NCBI GenBank assembly: GCA_964514385.1
Contig: CAZEQJ010000004.1
Location: forward strand, 101,223-165,222
Length of the DNA: 64,000 nucleotides
Reading direction: 5' to 3'
From: CAZEQJ01 sp964514385
GTDB taxonomy: Bacteria > Bacteroidota > Bacteroidia > Cytophagales > Cyclobacteriaceae
Of this stretch, positions 36,769-45,631 are shown piece after piece. Both the position numbers and the translations under genes were made by a program. The first letter of the stretch is position 1. Each line of letters opens with the position of its first letter. Under the pieces are notes generated by a model. That model was not told the DNA's origin, ran no database searches, and saw nothing but the letters and a program-made list of their open reading frames with translations.

Positions 36769-37485
36769 TTAAAATCTCGATCCAAAAATAATATTTATGA
36801 AAATGGCCGGGTAAATACTCCGGTTGTTCAGGTATTCCATGATGATGATTTCCTTAAAGAAAACATCACACATAAATCCAAACTCAAAACCTGTCAGGTT
36901 ACTTTTGAATGTGCCATATTCAAACATCAGGGAGGCTTTCATGGATAATCCCGGCCTCGTGCTGATCTCTCCATTTGAAATGCTGTAAAATATACTTTGG
37001 TTCCGTATCACCTGTGAAGGATCGCTATTCCTCGGGCCGATCTGCTCGATACGTCCATCTACCAGTAAATAATAGTAAGGGATAACCTGGGCCAGGTTTA
37101 GTCCTCCTGCCACCATGCCGTTTATCTGCACACCTTTCTGCGGGGCTTTTTTGAAAATGATCATTTCACGACCATACATTGCCCGGATATTCACCAGATA
37201 ATTGGACTTACCCCAGATATACGAATTGCCGCCGTTGAGGGTAGGTATTTTATTTTCAAGGGGATGGCGTGTATAGCTAAAATCAAGATTGATATTCTGC
37301 AGTTGATTGTCTGTTATCTTCCTGCCATAACGCAATGTAATGCCTGATATTAGCCCTGAATTGCTGGCACCCTGCACAGCCCAGATAAATTCTGACCCAT
37401 AGTTGTAGTTTGCCCCTTTTTCTCGTAATTGAGCAAAAAGGGAGCTGCCGGAAAACATTAGAACTATGAGCAGAACTATTCTCAT
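36769..37485 (-). CDS. Outer-membrane-barrel-like protein of unknown function
   Basis: 238 aa. Signal peptide MRIVLLIVLMFSGSSLFAQ, then alternating amphipathic strands (LISGITLRYGRKITDN; LVNIRAMYGREMIIF; VQINGMVAGGLNLAQV; MKASLMFEYGTF; GFEFGFMCDVFF) and a terminal aromatic strand FINIIFGSRF, consistent with a small 8-10-strand barrel. The start overlaps the ytxJ stop as TAATG. I do not recognise the family. Its position next to the repeat protein makes an envelope partnership possible (inference). Confidence 0.7.
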   Translation of the reverse strand: MRIVLLIVLMFSGSSLFAQLREKGANYNYGSEFIWAVQGASNSGLISGITLRYGRKITDNQLQNINLDFSYTRHPLENKIPTLNGGNSYIWGKSNYLVNIRAMYGREMIIFKKAPQKGVQINGMVAGGLNLAQVIPYYYLLVDGRIEQIGPRNSDPSQVIRNQSIFYSISNGEISTRPGLSMKASLMFEYGTFKSNLTGFEFGFMCDVFFKEIIIMEYLNNRSIYPAIFINIIFGSRF

Positions 37486-37832
37486 TACATTAACGCTGCT
37501 ATACAGTTTTTTATGCCATCATAGCTTATACCATAATGGTTTTCAACGAATTTAGGTTCTTTTTTATACAAAACAATCACCTGTGGCGACTGATGTGTTA
37601 CTCCGGTGTCGGCGGCAATCGCATTGGAAATGTCTCTGTAGGTGATAAGGTCAAGATAATGTGGTGTGATGTCTGTCATTTCTGCAGCATTCCATTTTCT
37701 CTCAATCCTATCTTTCACCATCGCACTGATACCGCATGAAATACTGTGCTTCAATATCACCTGCGGTTTTTCTTCTGATGATCGTATTACTTCCTTCCAG
37801 TCTTCTATTTGTTTAATATGATTCCAGTTCAT
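37485..37832 (-). CDS. ytxJ: YtxJ, bacillithiol-system monothiol redox protein
   Basis: 115 aa thioredoxin-like protein. The segment VILKHSISCGISAMVKDRIE carries the single active Cys near residue 33 in the place where YtxJ/BrxC proteins have theirs, and HQSPQVIVLYKKEPKF holds the cis-Pro region. YtxJ proteins are used with bacillithiol, so the organism probably makes that thiol. It begins two bases after the repeat-protein stop and overlaps the next gene by one base. Confidence 0.9.
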   Translation of the reverse strand: MNWNHIKQIEDWKEVIRSSEEKPQVILKHSISCGISAMVKDRIERKWNAAEMTDITPHYLDLITYRDISNAIAADTGVTHQSPQVIVLYKKEPKFVENHYGISYDGIKNCIAALM

Positions 37833-37834
37833 TA

Positions 37835-40040
37835 TTAGTACCAGATTTCAGCTTCCCTTTTATCGTATTTTTCTTTGTCAGGCCTGTTACGCACCACACT
37901 TGGCTGCCCTTTATTGAATAACCAATTCATAACGCTACCCCATACCCTTGCTATGCCTTTTTCAACTTCGCCTTCGTCCTGATTTTTCATGTATCGGTAC
38001 GAAGGATGTAAATCTCCTTTTGTATTGATACGGTAACTTTTGTACGTGCCCCTGAATTCATCTACTTTTGGCCCGGCACTTATACCTACATTAAAGGACA
38101 GATATTGATCTGTATACTGAGTTTCAAAGGGGGCATATTTTCTTTCCTGTGCTCTTTTTTGTCTACCCTGATATTCGCTTCCAGCTTTTAACGACCGCTG
38201 ATTTACCCCAACCGGCGCAGGATTGAATAACCCGTCAAGAGTTATAGAACTTAGACTGGTAGCAAAAAGTTTACCCGAACGCCCCTGATATTCTGCGCCA
38301 TCCGGTTGCCTGGGATAAGGAAATGCCCAAGCGAAAAAATCACCCTTATAGTCCCCGATTAAAGGATTCGGGTTGGTTGGTGGCTGAAGGAATATTCTTT
38401 TCCTTCCTTGATAATTGCTTCCTGCATGTGGCCCTGATTCCGGAAAATAGGAAGCATTAAACCTGCCGGTAAAGAATGTACCCGGTGATGGTGCCGTGAT
38501 ACTTCGCGCTGAAAAATCACCCTGAAAGAGGGTACCGCGGCTTCTGAAGAATCCCTTAGTTGGCATATTACCCCCATAGAAGGTGCCGGGAGAGGGAGCA
38601 GTCATGCCCCTGTCGGTGAAGTTGCCCTGAAAGAGGGTGCCGGGGCTTCTGAAGAATCCCTTAGTTGGCATATTACCCCCATAGAAGGTGCCGGGAGANN
38701 NNNNNNNNNNNNNNNNNNNNNNNNNNNNNNNNNNNNNNNNNNNNNNNNNNNNNNNNNNNNNNNNNNNNNNNNNNNNNNNNNNNNNNNNNNNNNNNNNNGG
38801 GAGCAGTCATGCCCCTGTCGGTGAATTTACCCTGAAAGAGGGTACCGGGGCTTCTGAAGAATCCCTTGGTTGGCGAATTGCCACCATAGAAGGTGCCGGG
38901 AGAGGGTGAGACTATCGGTCTGGGCGTCATATTACCTCCGTATCGGGAGCCGGGGGACGGGAAATAACGAGGGATAAATATCAGGTCACCAGTAAAATTT
39001 CCTATAAGCGGGTTATAGTAACCTCTTCCGGCTGCCATGCTGCCACTAAAGAGAGTGCCGGTCGGCTGTCCTGTTGCAGGACTGAAATACGGATAGCTTG
39101 TAGTGAAATCACCTATTCTTAACGAGCTGGATTTTTTTCTGAAAAGATCGCCACTAAATGTGGTGGCAAAAGATGGCCCCGGTCGGGCGGAAGGGAACTC
39201 ATTCCCACGATAGTCTTCCACACGTATAGCCGGCTTACCCGGCTTTCCTGTGATCAGGTCCCCACTGTAAAATGACCCGAAGCCTGGCCCCGGCTTTGCC
39301 CACGGCAGATCATTACCACGATATTTGCCGACTTTAATTTTTGGTCTTGCTCCCGGCCGCACGTCCATATCCCCGCTGTAAAATGAGCCAAACGAAATGC
39401 CCGGTTTAGCAGTAGGAAGGTCATTGCCCCTGTATTTGCCCACTTTTATTCTGGGCCGTGCATTGGGATTGACATTAATATCTCCGGAGAAGAAAGACTG
39501 AAAACCCGGTCCGGGTTCTGCATAAGGCAATTCATTTCCTTTATATGATCCGACTTTGATCTGGGGTTTGCCCGGACCAATCGGCGTGGTAATCCTACCA
39601 CCAAATGTAGTCCAATAGCTGGCCCCGGGCTTTGGAGTAGGTATATCATTGCCACGGTAGTTTCCTATTTTAGGAGGTGAATAGCCATAACGGTTAAATC
39701 CGCCGGTATACGTACTGATATCGGACGGGCTGTATGCAGGAAGCAGATCCGAAAGTGCAAAAGAGCCGCGGTAACTGCCTACATTGAGAAAGGATGGTTT
39801 GGATACTATGAAATCACCCTGGAAACGACCTGCTTCGATGCCTGTGTTGGTAAGCGGATGAAACTGATAGAAATAAAAATCACCCTGATAATTTGCCATC
39901 TCACGGCTTTTTTTGATCAATTCCTTCTGGTCTCTGCGCTTCAGGCGGTTAATTCTGCGCATATTAGGGTCCTTCTGTGCTTCCGCCAGAAAGGGCAGGC
40001 ACATCAAAAAAATAATCCCTACGATTAAAAACCTTCTCAA
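37835..40040 (-). CDS. [YF]-x-G repeat secreted protein, interrupted by an assembly gap
   Basis: At least 701 aa if the 100-N gap holds no sequence. TTG start overlapping the E1 stop as TTGA. Signal peptide MRRFLIVGIIFLMCLPFLAEA. Nearly the whole protein is a chain of about 29 short [YF]-x-G-[DNSGRK] motifs (NYQGDF, KYRGND, FYSGDM, LFQGNF, DYKGDF and so on), mostly 16-20 residues apart. Two larger periods are visible: about 37 residues (KVGKYRGNDLP...FGSFYSGD) in the first half, and exactly 35 residues around the gap. It suggests a beta-solenoid or barrel of repeated strands. No known family recognised; MORN repeats are similar only in the Y-x-G element. Confidence 0.8.
38503..38922 (-). repeat. 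105-bp tandem repeat array within the [YF]-x-G gene
   Basis: The marker CTTCTGAAGAATCCC recurs at 38541, 38646 and, beyond the gap, 38851. The first step is exactly 105 bp, and the second is 105 bp once the 100 Ns are removed. Copies are near identical in DNA, indicating recent amplification. Each unit encodes 35 residues with one FYGGN and one LFQG motif. True copy number is hidden by the gap. Confidence 0.9.
38699..38798. other. Assembly gap (100 N)
   Basis: Exactly 100 Ns, the conventional placeholder for unknown length. The left flank ends CCGGGAGA and the right begins GGGAGCAGTC. Joined directly they recreate the repeat junction found intact at 38588-38605, so the missing sequence is probably a whole number of 105-bp units, possibly zero. 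Confidence 0.95.
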
Positions 40041-42019
40041 TAGGCTAACAATTGATCCATCTTCTCTTGTAAGCGCGCAACAGCCAAAAAGTTTTGTTCA
40101 AGCTTCTGGTTGAAGGGCACCGGCGTATCCAGGCTGCTCACACGTACTACAGGGCCGTCAAGGTATTCAAAGGCCTCTTCAGCTATGGTGGAAGCAATTT
40201 CGGATCCCATACTCAACAATTGAATATCTTCCTGTAAAATTAGGACTTTTCCTACATTTTTTACGTGATTCAGAACGAATTCCTTATCCCAAGGTATTAA
40301 CGTACGCAGGTCAATAATTGTCCATGTATGTTCGGGAAAATGTTGAATGGCTCGCTGCGCCCATATCACACCCATGCCGTACGTCACAATTACGCCTTTC
40401 TCACCTCTGGCAACTACTGCTGCTTCCCCGATGGGTGTCTCATAATATTCATCGGGTACAGGTGCTGTCGCCGACCTATACAAAGCCTTATGCTCAAAAT
40501 ACATGACCGGGTTAGGGTCGTTGAATGCGGCATGGAGCAATCCTTTTGCATCAGCCGGGTTAGATGGATATACAATCTTCAGGCCGGGTGTATGCGCAAA
40601 CCAGGCTTCATTGGACTGGCTGTGAAAAGGACCTGCCCCTACACCGGCTCCGGTAGGCATTCTGATCACTACATTAGGTGCATGTCCCCAGCGGTAGTGA
40701 AGTTTGGCCATATAATTGACAATTTGTGTAAAGCCGCTGCTCACAAAATCAGCAAACTGCATTTCCACCATACTGGGTATGCCGGCAAGGGACAGGCCTG
40801 TCGCCACTCCCAGAATACCACTTTCGCATAAAGGAGTGTTGATGATCCTTTCCCGGCCAAAAGTATCGATAAATCCTTCAGTAGCTTTAAAAACACCACC
40901 ATAAGCAGCTATATCCTGACCCATAAGTATCAGGTGCTCATCGCGGATCATGGCGTCTTCAAGCGTATCATGGATAGCATCTATCATGCGCTTTTCAGTA
41001 TTTTTATCCGGCTCCTGGGGCTGCAGATCCCGAACCTGAACCGGAGCATAGACATCATTCAATTCGGTTTCACTGCTCACCTCAGGATCGGCAGCCTGAA
41101 AGGCATCCTGCCAGCTTTTATCTATTTCCTTCTGAAGCCTGTTTCTGATTTCAAGCTCTGTGCCTTCCGTCAATACACCAATCTGCATCAGGTATTGCTG
41201 ATAATTTTTGATGGGGTCCTTTTCTGCCCATTCATCAAAAAGCTCCTGCGGTACATATTTGGTGCCCGATGCCTCTTCATGTCCCCTCATGCGAAAGGTC
41301 ATGGCTTCTACCAGCAACGGACGCGGATGATTACGTATATCCTCCGCATGTCTTTTGATCAGGTGGTATACATCCAGTATGTTATTCCCATCTACCCTGA
41401 CTGCATCCATGCCATATGCCGGGCCTTTGTGAACAAAGGAGTCGAAATTGAACTGCTCATCGTTAGGGGTGGAGAGGCCGTAACCATTATTTTCGATAAT
41501 GAATATAACGGGGAGCTTCCATACGGAGGCAATATTAAGGGCTTCATGAAAATCGCCCTCACTGGTGCCACCGTCGCCTGAAAAAACAGCCACTACTTCC
41601 TTTTCCTTTTTTATTTTTGAGGCCAGTGCCAGGCCGTCAGTAACAGGCAGCTGAGGTCCCAGGTGTGAGATCATCCCAACGATGTTATGCTCGAGGCTGC
41701 CAAAATGAAATGAACGATCCCGACCTTTCGTAAAACCATCTTTTTTACCCATAAACTGGCAGAAAAGGCGGTAGAGGGGCACCTCCCTTGAAGTGAAAAC
41801 ACCCAGGTTGCGATGCATGGGCAATATCATCTCGTGACTTTGCAGTGCCTGTGCCACTCCAACTGATATAGCTTCCTGCCCCATACCGCTAAACCATTTT
41901 GATATTTTGCCCTGCCGTAGCAGCACGAGCATTTTTTCTTCAATCATCCGGGGAAAAAGCAGCTGTTCATATAAATGAATCAGCTGAGAATTATCGAGTG
42001 TGCCTCTGTCAAATTGCAT
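40037..42019 (-). CDS. 2-oxoacid dehydrogenase E1, fused alpha and beta subunits
   Basis: 660 aa. Residues about 1-310 are the alpha part with the TPP motif GDGGTSEGDFHEALNIASVW followed by PVIFIIENNGYG, and the phosphorylation-loop-like MRGHEEASGT. Residues about 340-660 are the beta part (LMGQDIAAYGGVFKATEGF; TPLCESGILGVATGLSLAG; HSQSNEAWFAHTPGL; VYPSNPADAKGLL). It decarboxylates a branched-chain or related 2-oxoacid and passes the acyl group to lipoyl E2. The fused form is common in Bacteroidota. First gene of the operon that also holds lipA. Substrate not decidable here. Confidence 0.95.
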   Translation of the reverse strand: MQFDRGTLDNSQLIHLYEQLLFPRMIEEKMLVLLRQGKISKWFSGMGQEAISVGVAQALQSHEMILPMHRNLGVFTSREVPLYRLFCQFMGKKDGFTKGRDRSFHFGSLEHNIVGMISHLGPQLPVTDGLALASKIKKEKEVVAVFSGDGGTSEGDFHEALNIASVWKLPVIFIIENNGYGLSTPNDEQFNFDSFVHKGPAYGMDAVRVDGNNILDVYHLIKRHAEDIRNHPRPLLVEAMTFRMRGHEEASGTKYVPQELFDEWAEKDPIKNYQQYLMQIGVLTEGTELEIRNRLQKEIDKSWQDAFQAADPEVSSETELNDVYAPVQVRDLQPQEPDKNTEKRMIDAIHDTLEDAMIRDEHLILMGQDIAAYGGVFKATEGFIDTFGRERIINTPLCESGILGVATGLSLAGIPSMVEMQFADFVSSGFTQIVNYMAKLHYRWGHAPNVVIRMPTGAGVGAGPFHSQSNEAWFAHTPGLKIVYPSNPADAKGLLHAAFNDPNPVMYFEHKALYRSATAPVPDEYYETPIGEAAVVARGEKGVIVTYGMGVIWAQRAIQHFPEHTWTIIDLRTLIPWDKEFVLNHVKNVGKVLILQEDIQLLSMGSEIASTIAEEAFEYLDGPVVRVSSLDTPVPFNQKLEQNFLAVARLQEKMDQLLAY

Positions 42020-42108
42020 AGGTTATCATAAAAACACGAAGTTAAACAATACGTCTAATTAATTATTGTATCCCGTAAGTAAAGAATTTTGATGTATTTT
42101 TACCCCGT

Positions 42109-43344
42109 ATGATAACATTCTCAAGGCACCAACTCCGCAATGGCTTGACCATACTTTTACATCGTGATGAAAAGGTACCTATGGTCGTCACCAACCTGCT
42201 GTATAAGGTCGGATCTCGCAACGAAAAAGAAGATAAAACCGGTTTCGCTCACCTTTTTGAACATCTTATGTTTGGCGGGTCGGACCATTACCCTGATTAT
42301 GATACCACACTGCAGCAGGTAGGAGGTGATAATAATGCCTTCACCAGTCCCGATATTACCAACTATTTCAATACGCTGCCATCTGCGAATGTCGATGTTG
42401 CCCTCGCCCTTGAAGCAGACCGAATGGCCAGCCTTACCATTAATAGCCGCAGTCTTGACGTACAGCGGGGTGTAGTGATCGAAGAGTTCAAACAACGGTA
42501 TCTCAACCAGCCTTACGGTGATGTATGGCATCATCTGCGGCCGCTGGCCTATCATCGCCATGGGTATAAATGGCCGACCATCGGCAAAGACATCAGTCAT
42601 ATCGAAAATGCATCCCTGGAGGATGTGCAGGAATTTTTCGATACCTACTACGCTCCTGATAACGCCGTTCTTTCGCTGGCTGGAAAATTTGATGAAGACT
42701 ACATCCTTTCCCGCGTGGAGCACTGGTTTGGCGGCATTACCAAGGAAAAACATAAGCGGCTTTTACCGGCACCTGAGCCTGCAGCCATAGAGTACCAATT
42801 CCGGGAAGTAGAGGCAGATGTGCCTTTTGATGCTCTTTACATGGTATTTCGCATGCCCGGCCGCATAGAAGATGGATATCACCTCAGCGACCTGATGTCG
42901 GAAATTCTGGGTCATGGGAAAAACAGTCGCCTGCATCAGCGTCTGGTAAAAAAAGAACAGGTAGCTTCCAGCGCCACATCTTTCGTAACCGGGTCTGTCG
43001 ATCCCGGGCTAATCGTGGTTCAATGCATGCTTAACGGCCGTGCCACATTGCATGAGGTTGAAAAGATGTTATTTGAGGAAATAGAAGCATTAAAGGCAAA
43101 TGTACTGGATTGCGAGGCAGAGCGGGTTCGCAATCAGGCGAAAACAGCGCATGCCTTTCAGGAAATAGAGCTGTTTAACAGGGCTTATGTGCTTGCTTTC
43201 GGAGAGTTTATGGGCAATGCCAATATTTTCAACGAAGATCCCGACATCATTGAGAGACTGCAGACGGAGGATTTCCGCAAGGCGGCAGAGCGCTGGCTTC
43301 ATCGCGACAATGCAGCAGTACTACATTATAAAAAGAAATCATGA
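42109..43344 (+). CDS. M16 family zinc peptidase
   Basis: 411 aa single-unit M16 protein. The inverted zinc motif HxxEH is in FAHLFEHLMFGGS near residue 50, with the distal Glu in VVIEEFKQRY near 126. R/Y-type C-domain follows (FRMPGRIEDGYHLSDLMSEILGHGKNSRLHQRL split over residues 247-279). No signal peptide. M16 members often occur as an active/inactive pair; here no partner adjoins it. ispF starts four bases inside its end (ATGA), so the genes are coupled. Confidence 0.94.
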   Translation: MITFSRHQLRNGLTILLHRDEKVPMVVTNLLYKVGSRNEKEDKTGFAHLFEHLMFGGSDHYPDYDTTLQQVGGDNNAFTSPDITNYFNTLPSANVDVALALEADRMASLTINSRSLDVQRGVVIEEFKQRYLNQPYGDVWHHLRPLAYHRHGYKWPTIGKDISHIENASLEDVQEFFDTYYAPDNAVLSLAGKFDEDYILSRVEHWFGGITKEKHKRLLPAPEPAAIEYQFREVEADVPFDALYMVFRMPGRIEDGYHLSDLMSEILGHGKNSRLHQRLVKKEQVASSATSFVTGSVDPGLIVVQCMLNGRATLHEVEKMLFEEIEALKANVLDCEAERVRNQAKTAHAFQEIELFNRAYVLAFGEFMGNANIFNEDPDIIERLQTEDFRKAAERWLHRDNAAVLHYKKKS

Positions 43345-43823
43345 ATATTCGAATAGGATACGGCTATGACGTGCACCGCCTGGAAAAGGGGTATCCGTTG
43401 TACCTTGGTGGTATTAAGCTTGAATCAGAAAAAGGAGCCGTGGGACATTCCGATGCCGACGTATTGATACATGCCATATGTGATGCGATCCTTGGTGCTG
43501 CCGGTATGCGCGATATTGGGTTCCATTTTCCCAATACCGATCCAAAGTATAAGGGTATCGACAGTAAGGAGCTGCTCAGGGAGGTAATGGAAAAAATTGA
43601 AGCAGCGGATTATGAGATCGGGAACATCGATGCATCGCTCGTGATTGAAGCGCCAAAGATCAATCCGTATATTGATGCAATGAAATCAGTTTTGGCGAAA
43701 ATCCTTCATGTAACAACAGCTGAAGTAGGAATCAAAGCTACTACCAGTGAGTCGCTAGGGTTTGTAGGACAGGGGCTTGGTGTGCAGGCCCACGCCGTGG
43801 CATTGTTATTCAGAAATTCATGA
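43341..43823 (+). CDS. ispF: 2-C-methyl-D-erythritol 2,4-cyclodiphosphate synthase
   Basis: 160 aa. MEP-pathway enzyme of isoprenoid synthesis. Zinc ligands in GYDVHRLE and GHSDADVLIHAICDA, the GMRDIGFHFPNTDPKYKGIDS loop (in two parts), and the C-terminal KATTSESLGFVGQGLGVQAHAVALL are all present (given here in short blocks). Length is standard. Overlaps both neighbours as ATGA. Confidence 0.98.
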   Translation: MNIRIGYGYDVHRLEKGYPLYLGGIKLESEKGAVGHSDADVLIHAICDAILGAAGMRDIGFHFPNTDPKYKGIDSKELLREVMEKIEAADYEIGNIDASLVIEAPKINPYIDAMKSVLAKILHVTTAEVGIKATTSESLGFVGQGLGVQAHAVALLFRNS

Positions 43824-44497
43824 AAGTAGTAACCACAGCCGACGGATCTGACACATTATTCAATGAGCACCTGAATGAGACCTATCATTCCCGAAAGGGT
43901 GCAATGACGGAAAGCCGGCATGTGTTCATTCAGGAGGGGCTGGATTTTTATTTCCGCGAAAATAATGCTGCTAAAGTCAATATTCTTGAAGTAGGTTTTG
44001 GAACCGGGCTGAACGCATTATTAACCGCTGACTCAGGCAGAAAGGTAAATTATTATACCCTTGAAACTGAACCTTTGGAAACTGCACTGGTGATGCAAAT
44101 GGAGTTTGGTTTCGATGAGAAACAGCACGTGATATTTGAAGAAATACACGGAGCAAATTGGTTTAAAGCTGAAAGTTCAATGAATGCAAAAGGCATCCAG
44201 CTTTCAGCTTCTGATTTTTTGCTTTTTAAGTTACATGTTGCGCTGCAACAAATTGAATTCCATGCTGATTTCTTTGACCTTGTTTACTATGATGCCTTTG
44301 CGCCCTTTGCACAGCCCGAAATGTGGGAACTAGAAGTCTTTGAACGATTAACACCCTGGGTTAAACCAGGCGGAATATTGGTTACCTATTGTGCCCAGGG
44401 GCAATTCAGGCGAAATCTGGCGTCATGTGGATGGGATATCATGAAGATTCCGGGGCCTCCGGGTAAAAGGGAAATGGTAAGGGCGATAAGGAGATGA
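43820..44497 (+). CDS. mnmD: tRNA 5-methylaminomethyl-2-thiouridine methyltransferase domain protein (MnmD-like)
   Basis: 225 aa. The N-terminus VTTADGSDTLFNEHLNETYH and SRKGAMTESRHVFI is typical of MnmC/MnmD methyltransferase proteins acting on the wobble uridine of tRNA. The SAM-binding loop is ILEVGFGTGLNALL, followed by DLVYYDAFAPFAQPEMW and GGILVTYCAQGQFRRNLASCGW (in two blocks). The FAD-dependent second domain of bifunctional MnmC is absent, the single-domain form usual in this phylum. Confidence 0.93.
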   Translation: MKVVTTADGSDTLFNEHLNETYHSRKGAMTESRHVFIQEGLDFYFRENNAAKVNILEVGFGTGLNALLTADSGRKVNYYTLETEPLETALVMQMEFGFDEKQHVIFEEIHGANWFKAESSMNAKGIQLSASDFLLFKLHVALQQIEFHADFFDLVYYDAFAPFAQPEMWELEVFERLTPWVKPGGILVTYCAQGQFRRNLASCGWDIMKIPGPPGKREMVRAIRR

Positions 44498-44835
44498 AGG
44501 GAATAATTATAAGCCTGTTTCCATTATATGTATTGGCACAGCAAGAGGTTGATTTGCAGGGTCGCTGGCAACTAAAAAATGATAGTACATTTGAGCTACG
44601 GATTTCAAGTGATACGGTAGTATTAATCAATGAGGGCAGAGATTCTGAATTTAAATTCATCATTGATGTGTCCCCGCTAGCTGACGGGGCATTTGAAGAT
44701 GTAGCACTAGATTATTTTATAACCCTTTTTCAGGAAGACGCTACACTTACATTTGAAATACTTGAACTTCAAAAATCAAATATGATTTGGTTGAGGTTAC
44801 CTGAGCATGACCGGTGGGAGTTTATAAGAAAATAG
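44494..44835 (+). CDS. Small secreted hypothetical protein
   Basis: 113 aa, ATGA overlap with mnmD. The start MKGIIISLFPLYVLAQ is a minimal signal peptide, followed by a beta-rich region (DLQGRWQLKNDSTFELRISS; LTFEILELQKSNMIWLRLP; WEFIRK) that looks like a small lipocalin-like barrel. No family can be named. It ends a four-gene plus-strand operon. Confidence 0.65.
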   Translation: MKGIIISLFPLYVLAQQEVDLQGRWQLKNDSTFELRISSDTVVLINEGRDSEFKFIIDVSPLADGAFEDVALDYFITLFQEDATLTFEILELQKSNMIWLRLPEHDRWEFIRK

Positions 44836-44837
44836 CC

Positions 44838-44933
44838 TTGTCATTGGTCACTAAAGTTTACATTTCGTCACAAAATCTGTTTTTTAGGGGTTTTTGGTTT
44901 GTCATTCATCCCAATCTGATTGTCACTGGTCAC
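44838..44933. repeat. Imperfect direct repeat in a convergent intergenic region
   Basis: TTGTCATTGGTCAC (44838-44851) recurs as TTGTCACTGGTCAC (44920-44933), one mismatch in 14, and partial copies TCGTCACAAAA and TTGTCATTC lie between them. The region separates two convergent genes. It is AT-rich and no coding frame is seen. Confidence 0.4.
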
Positions 44934-44939
44934 AAAACA

Positions 44940-45629
44940 CTAAACGGCTTCACCAACCATCTCCCCATCACTTAATTCCAGCACACGATCGCTGTTAGCA
45001 GCAAATTCGTCATCATGCGTCACTGCAATGATCGTTTGACCGCTTTCTTTTGCCAGCTCTTTGAAAATACCAAATACGATATCGGTATTTTTGGAATCCA
45101 GATTGCCCGTTGGCTCATCTCCCATGATTATGGCCGGGTTATTTATCAAAGCGCGTGCTATGGCTACACGCTGCTGCTGTCCGCCGGATAATTTACTGGC
45201 TGATTTAAGGGCCTGGTCCGGTAAGCCCAGCATGGTCAAGAGGCTGTAGGCCCTTTCTTCAATTGCTGAAAGTGAGTGTAATCCCAATTTTAAGGCAGGT
45301 AGCATGACATTATCCAACGCGGAAAATTCAGGTAGCAAATAATGAAACTGAAACACAAACCCGATGTTCTTATTGCGGAAAGCAGCAAGTTCATTCTGCG
45401 ATTTACCGGTTAGTTTTTCCCCATTAATAACCAATTCACCCTCATAACTTGTATCCATGGTAGACAGCACATAAAGGAGCGTTGATTTTCCAGATCCGGA
45501 TTTACCAACCAACGAAAGGAACTCTCCCTTTTTGACCTCGAAAGAGATATCTTTCAATACCTGAAAAGTAGTCGGTTCGTAAAAATATTTGATGATATGC
45601 GATGCCTTTAAAGCGATATTTGTTTCCAT
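44940..45629 (-). CDS. ABC transporter ATPase (MacB/LolD type)
   Basis: 229 aa. Walker A VGKSGSGKST near residue 42, Q-loop FVFQFHYLLPEFSALDNV, signature KLSGGQQQRVAIARAL, Walker B IIMGDEPTGNLDSKN, H-loop AVTHDDEFA. The FQFHYLLPEFSALENV-like Q-loop and GNLDS follow-up are typical of MacB/LolD ATPases that work with FtsX-like permeases. It closes the operon TolC, adaptor, permease, ATPase, forming a MacAB-TolC-like exporter. Confidence 0.95.
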   Translation of the reverse strand: METNIALKASHIIKYFYEPTTFQVLKDISFEVKKGEFLSLVGKSGSGKSTLLYVLSTMDTSYEGELVINGEKLTGKSQNELAAFRNKNIGFVFQFHYLLPEFSALDNVMLPALKLGLHSLSAIEERAYSLLTMLGLPDQALKSASKLSGGQQQRVAIARALINNPAIIMGDEPTGNLDSKNTDIVFGIFKELAKESGQTIIAVTHDDEFAANSDRVLELSDGEMVGEAV

Positions 45630-45631
45630 TA

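Noticed and set aside
38671..38673. Apparent split of the repeat protein into two genes in different frames
   Set aside because: The frame change is caused only by the arbitrary 100-N gap; without it the two frames are continuous.
38503..38922. Short-repeat array as a possible CRISPR
   Set aside because: The repeats are 105 bp, head-to-tail with no spacers, and lie in frame inside a coding sequence.
40934..41581. 215-codon plus-strand frame
   Set aside because: Antisense to the well-supported E1 gene; no motif or promoter.
40037..42019. Alpha-beta fused E1 as a novelty
   Set aside because: Fused E1 proteins are known in the phylum.
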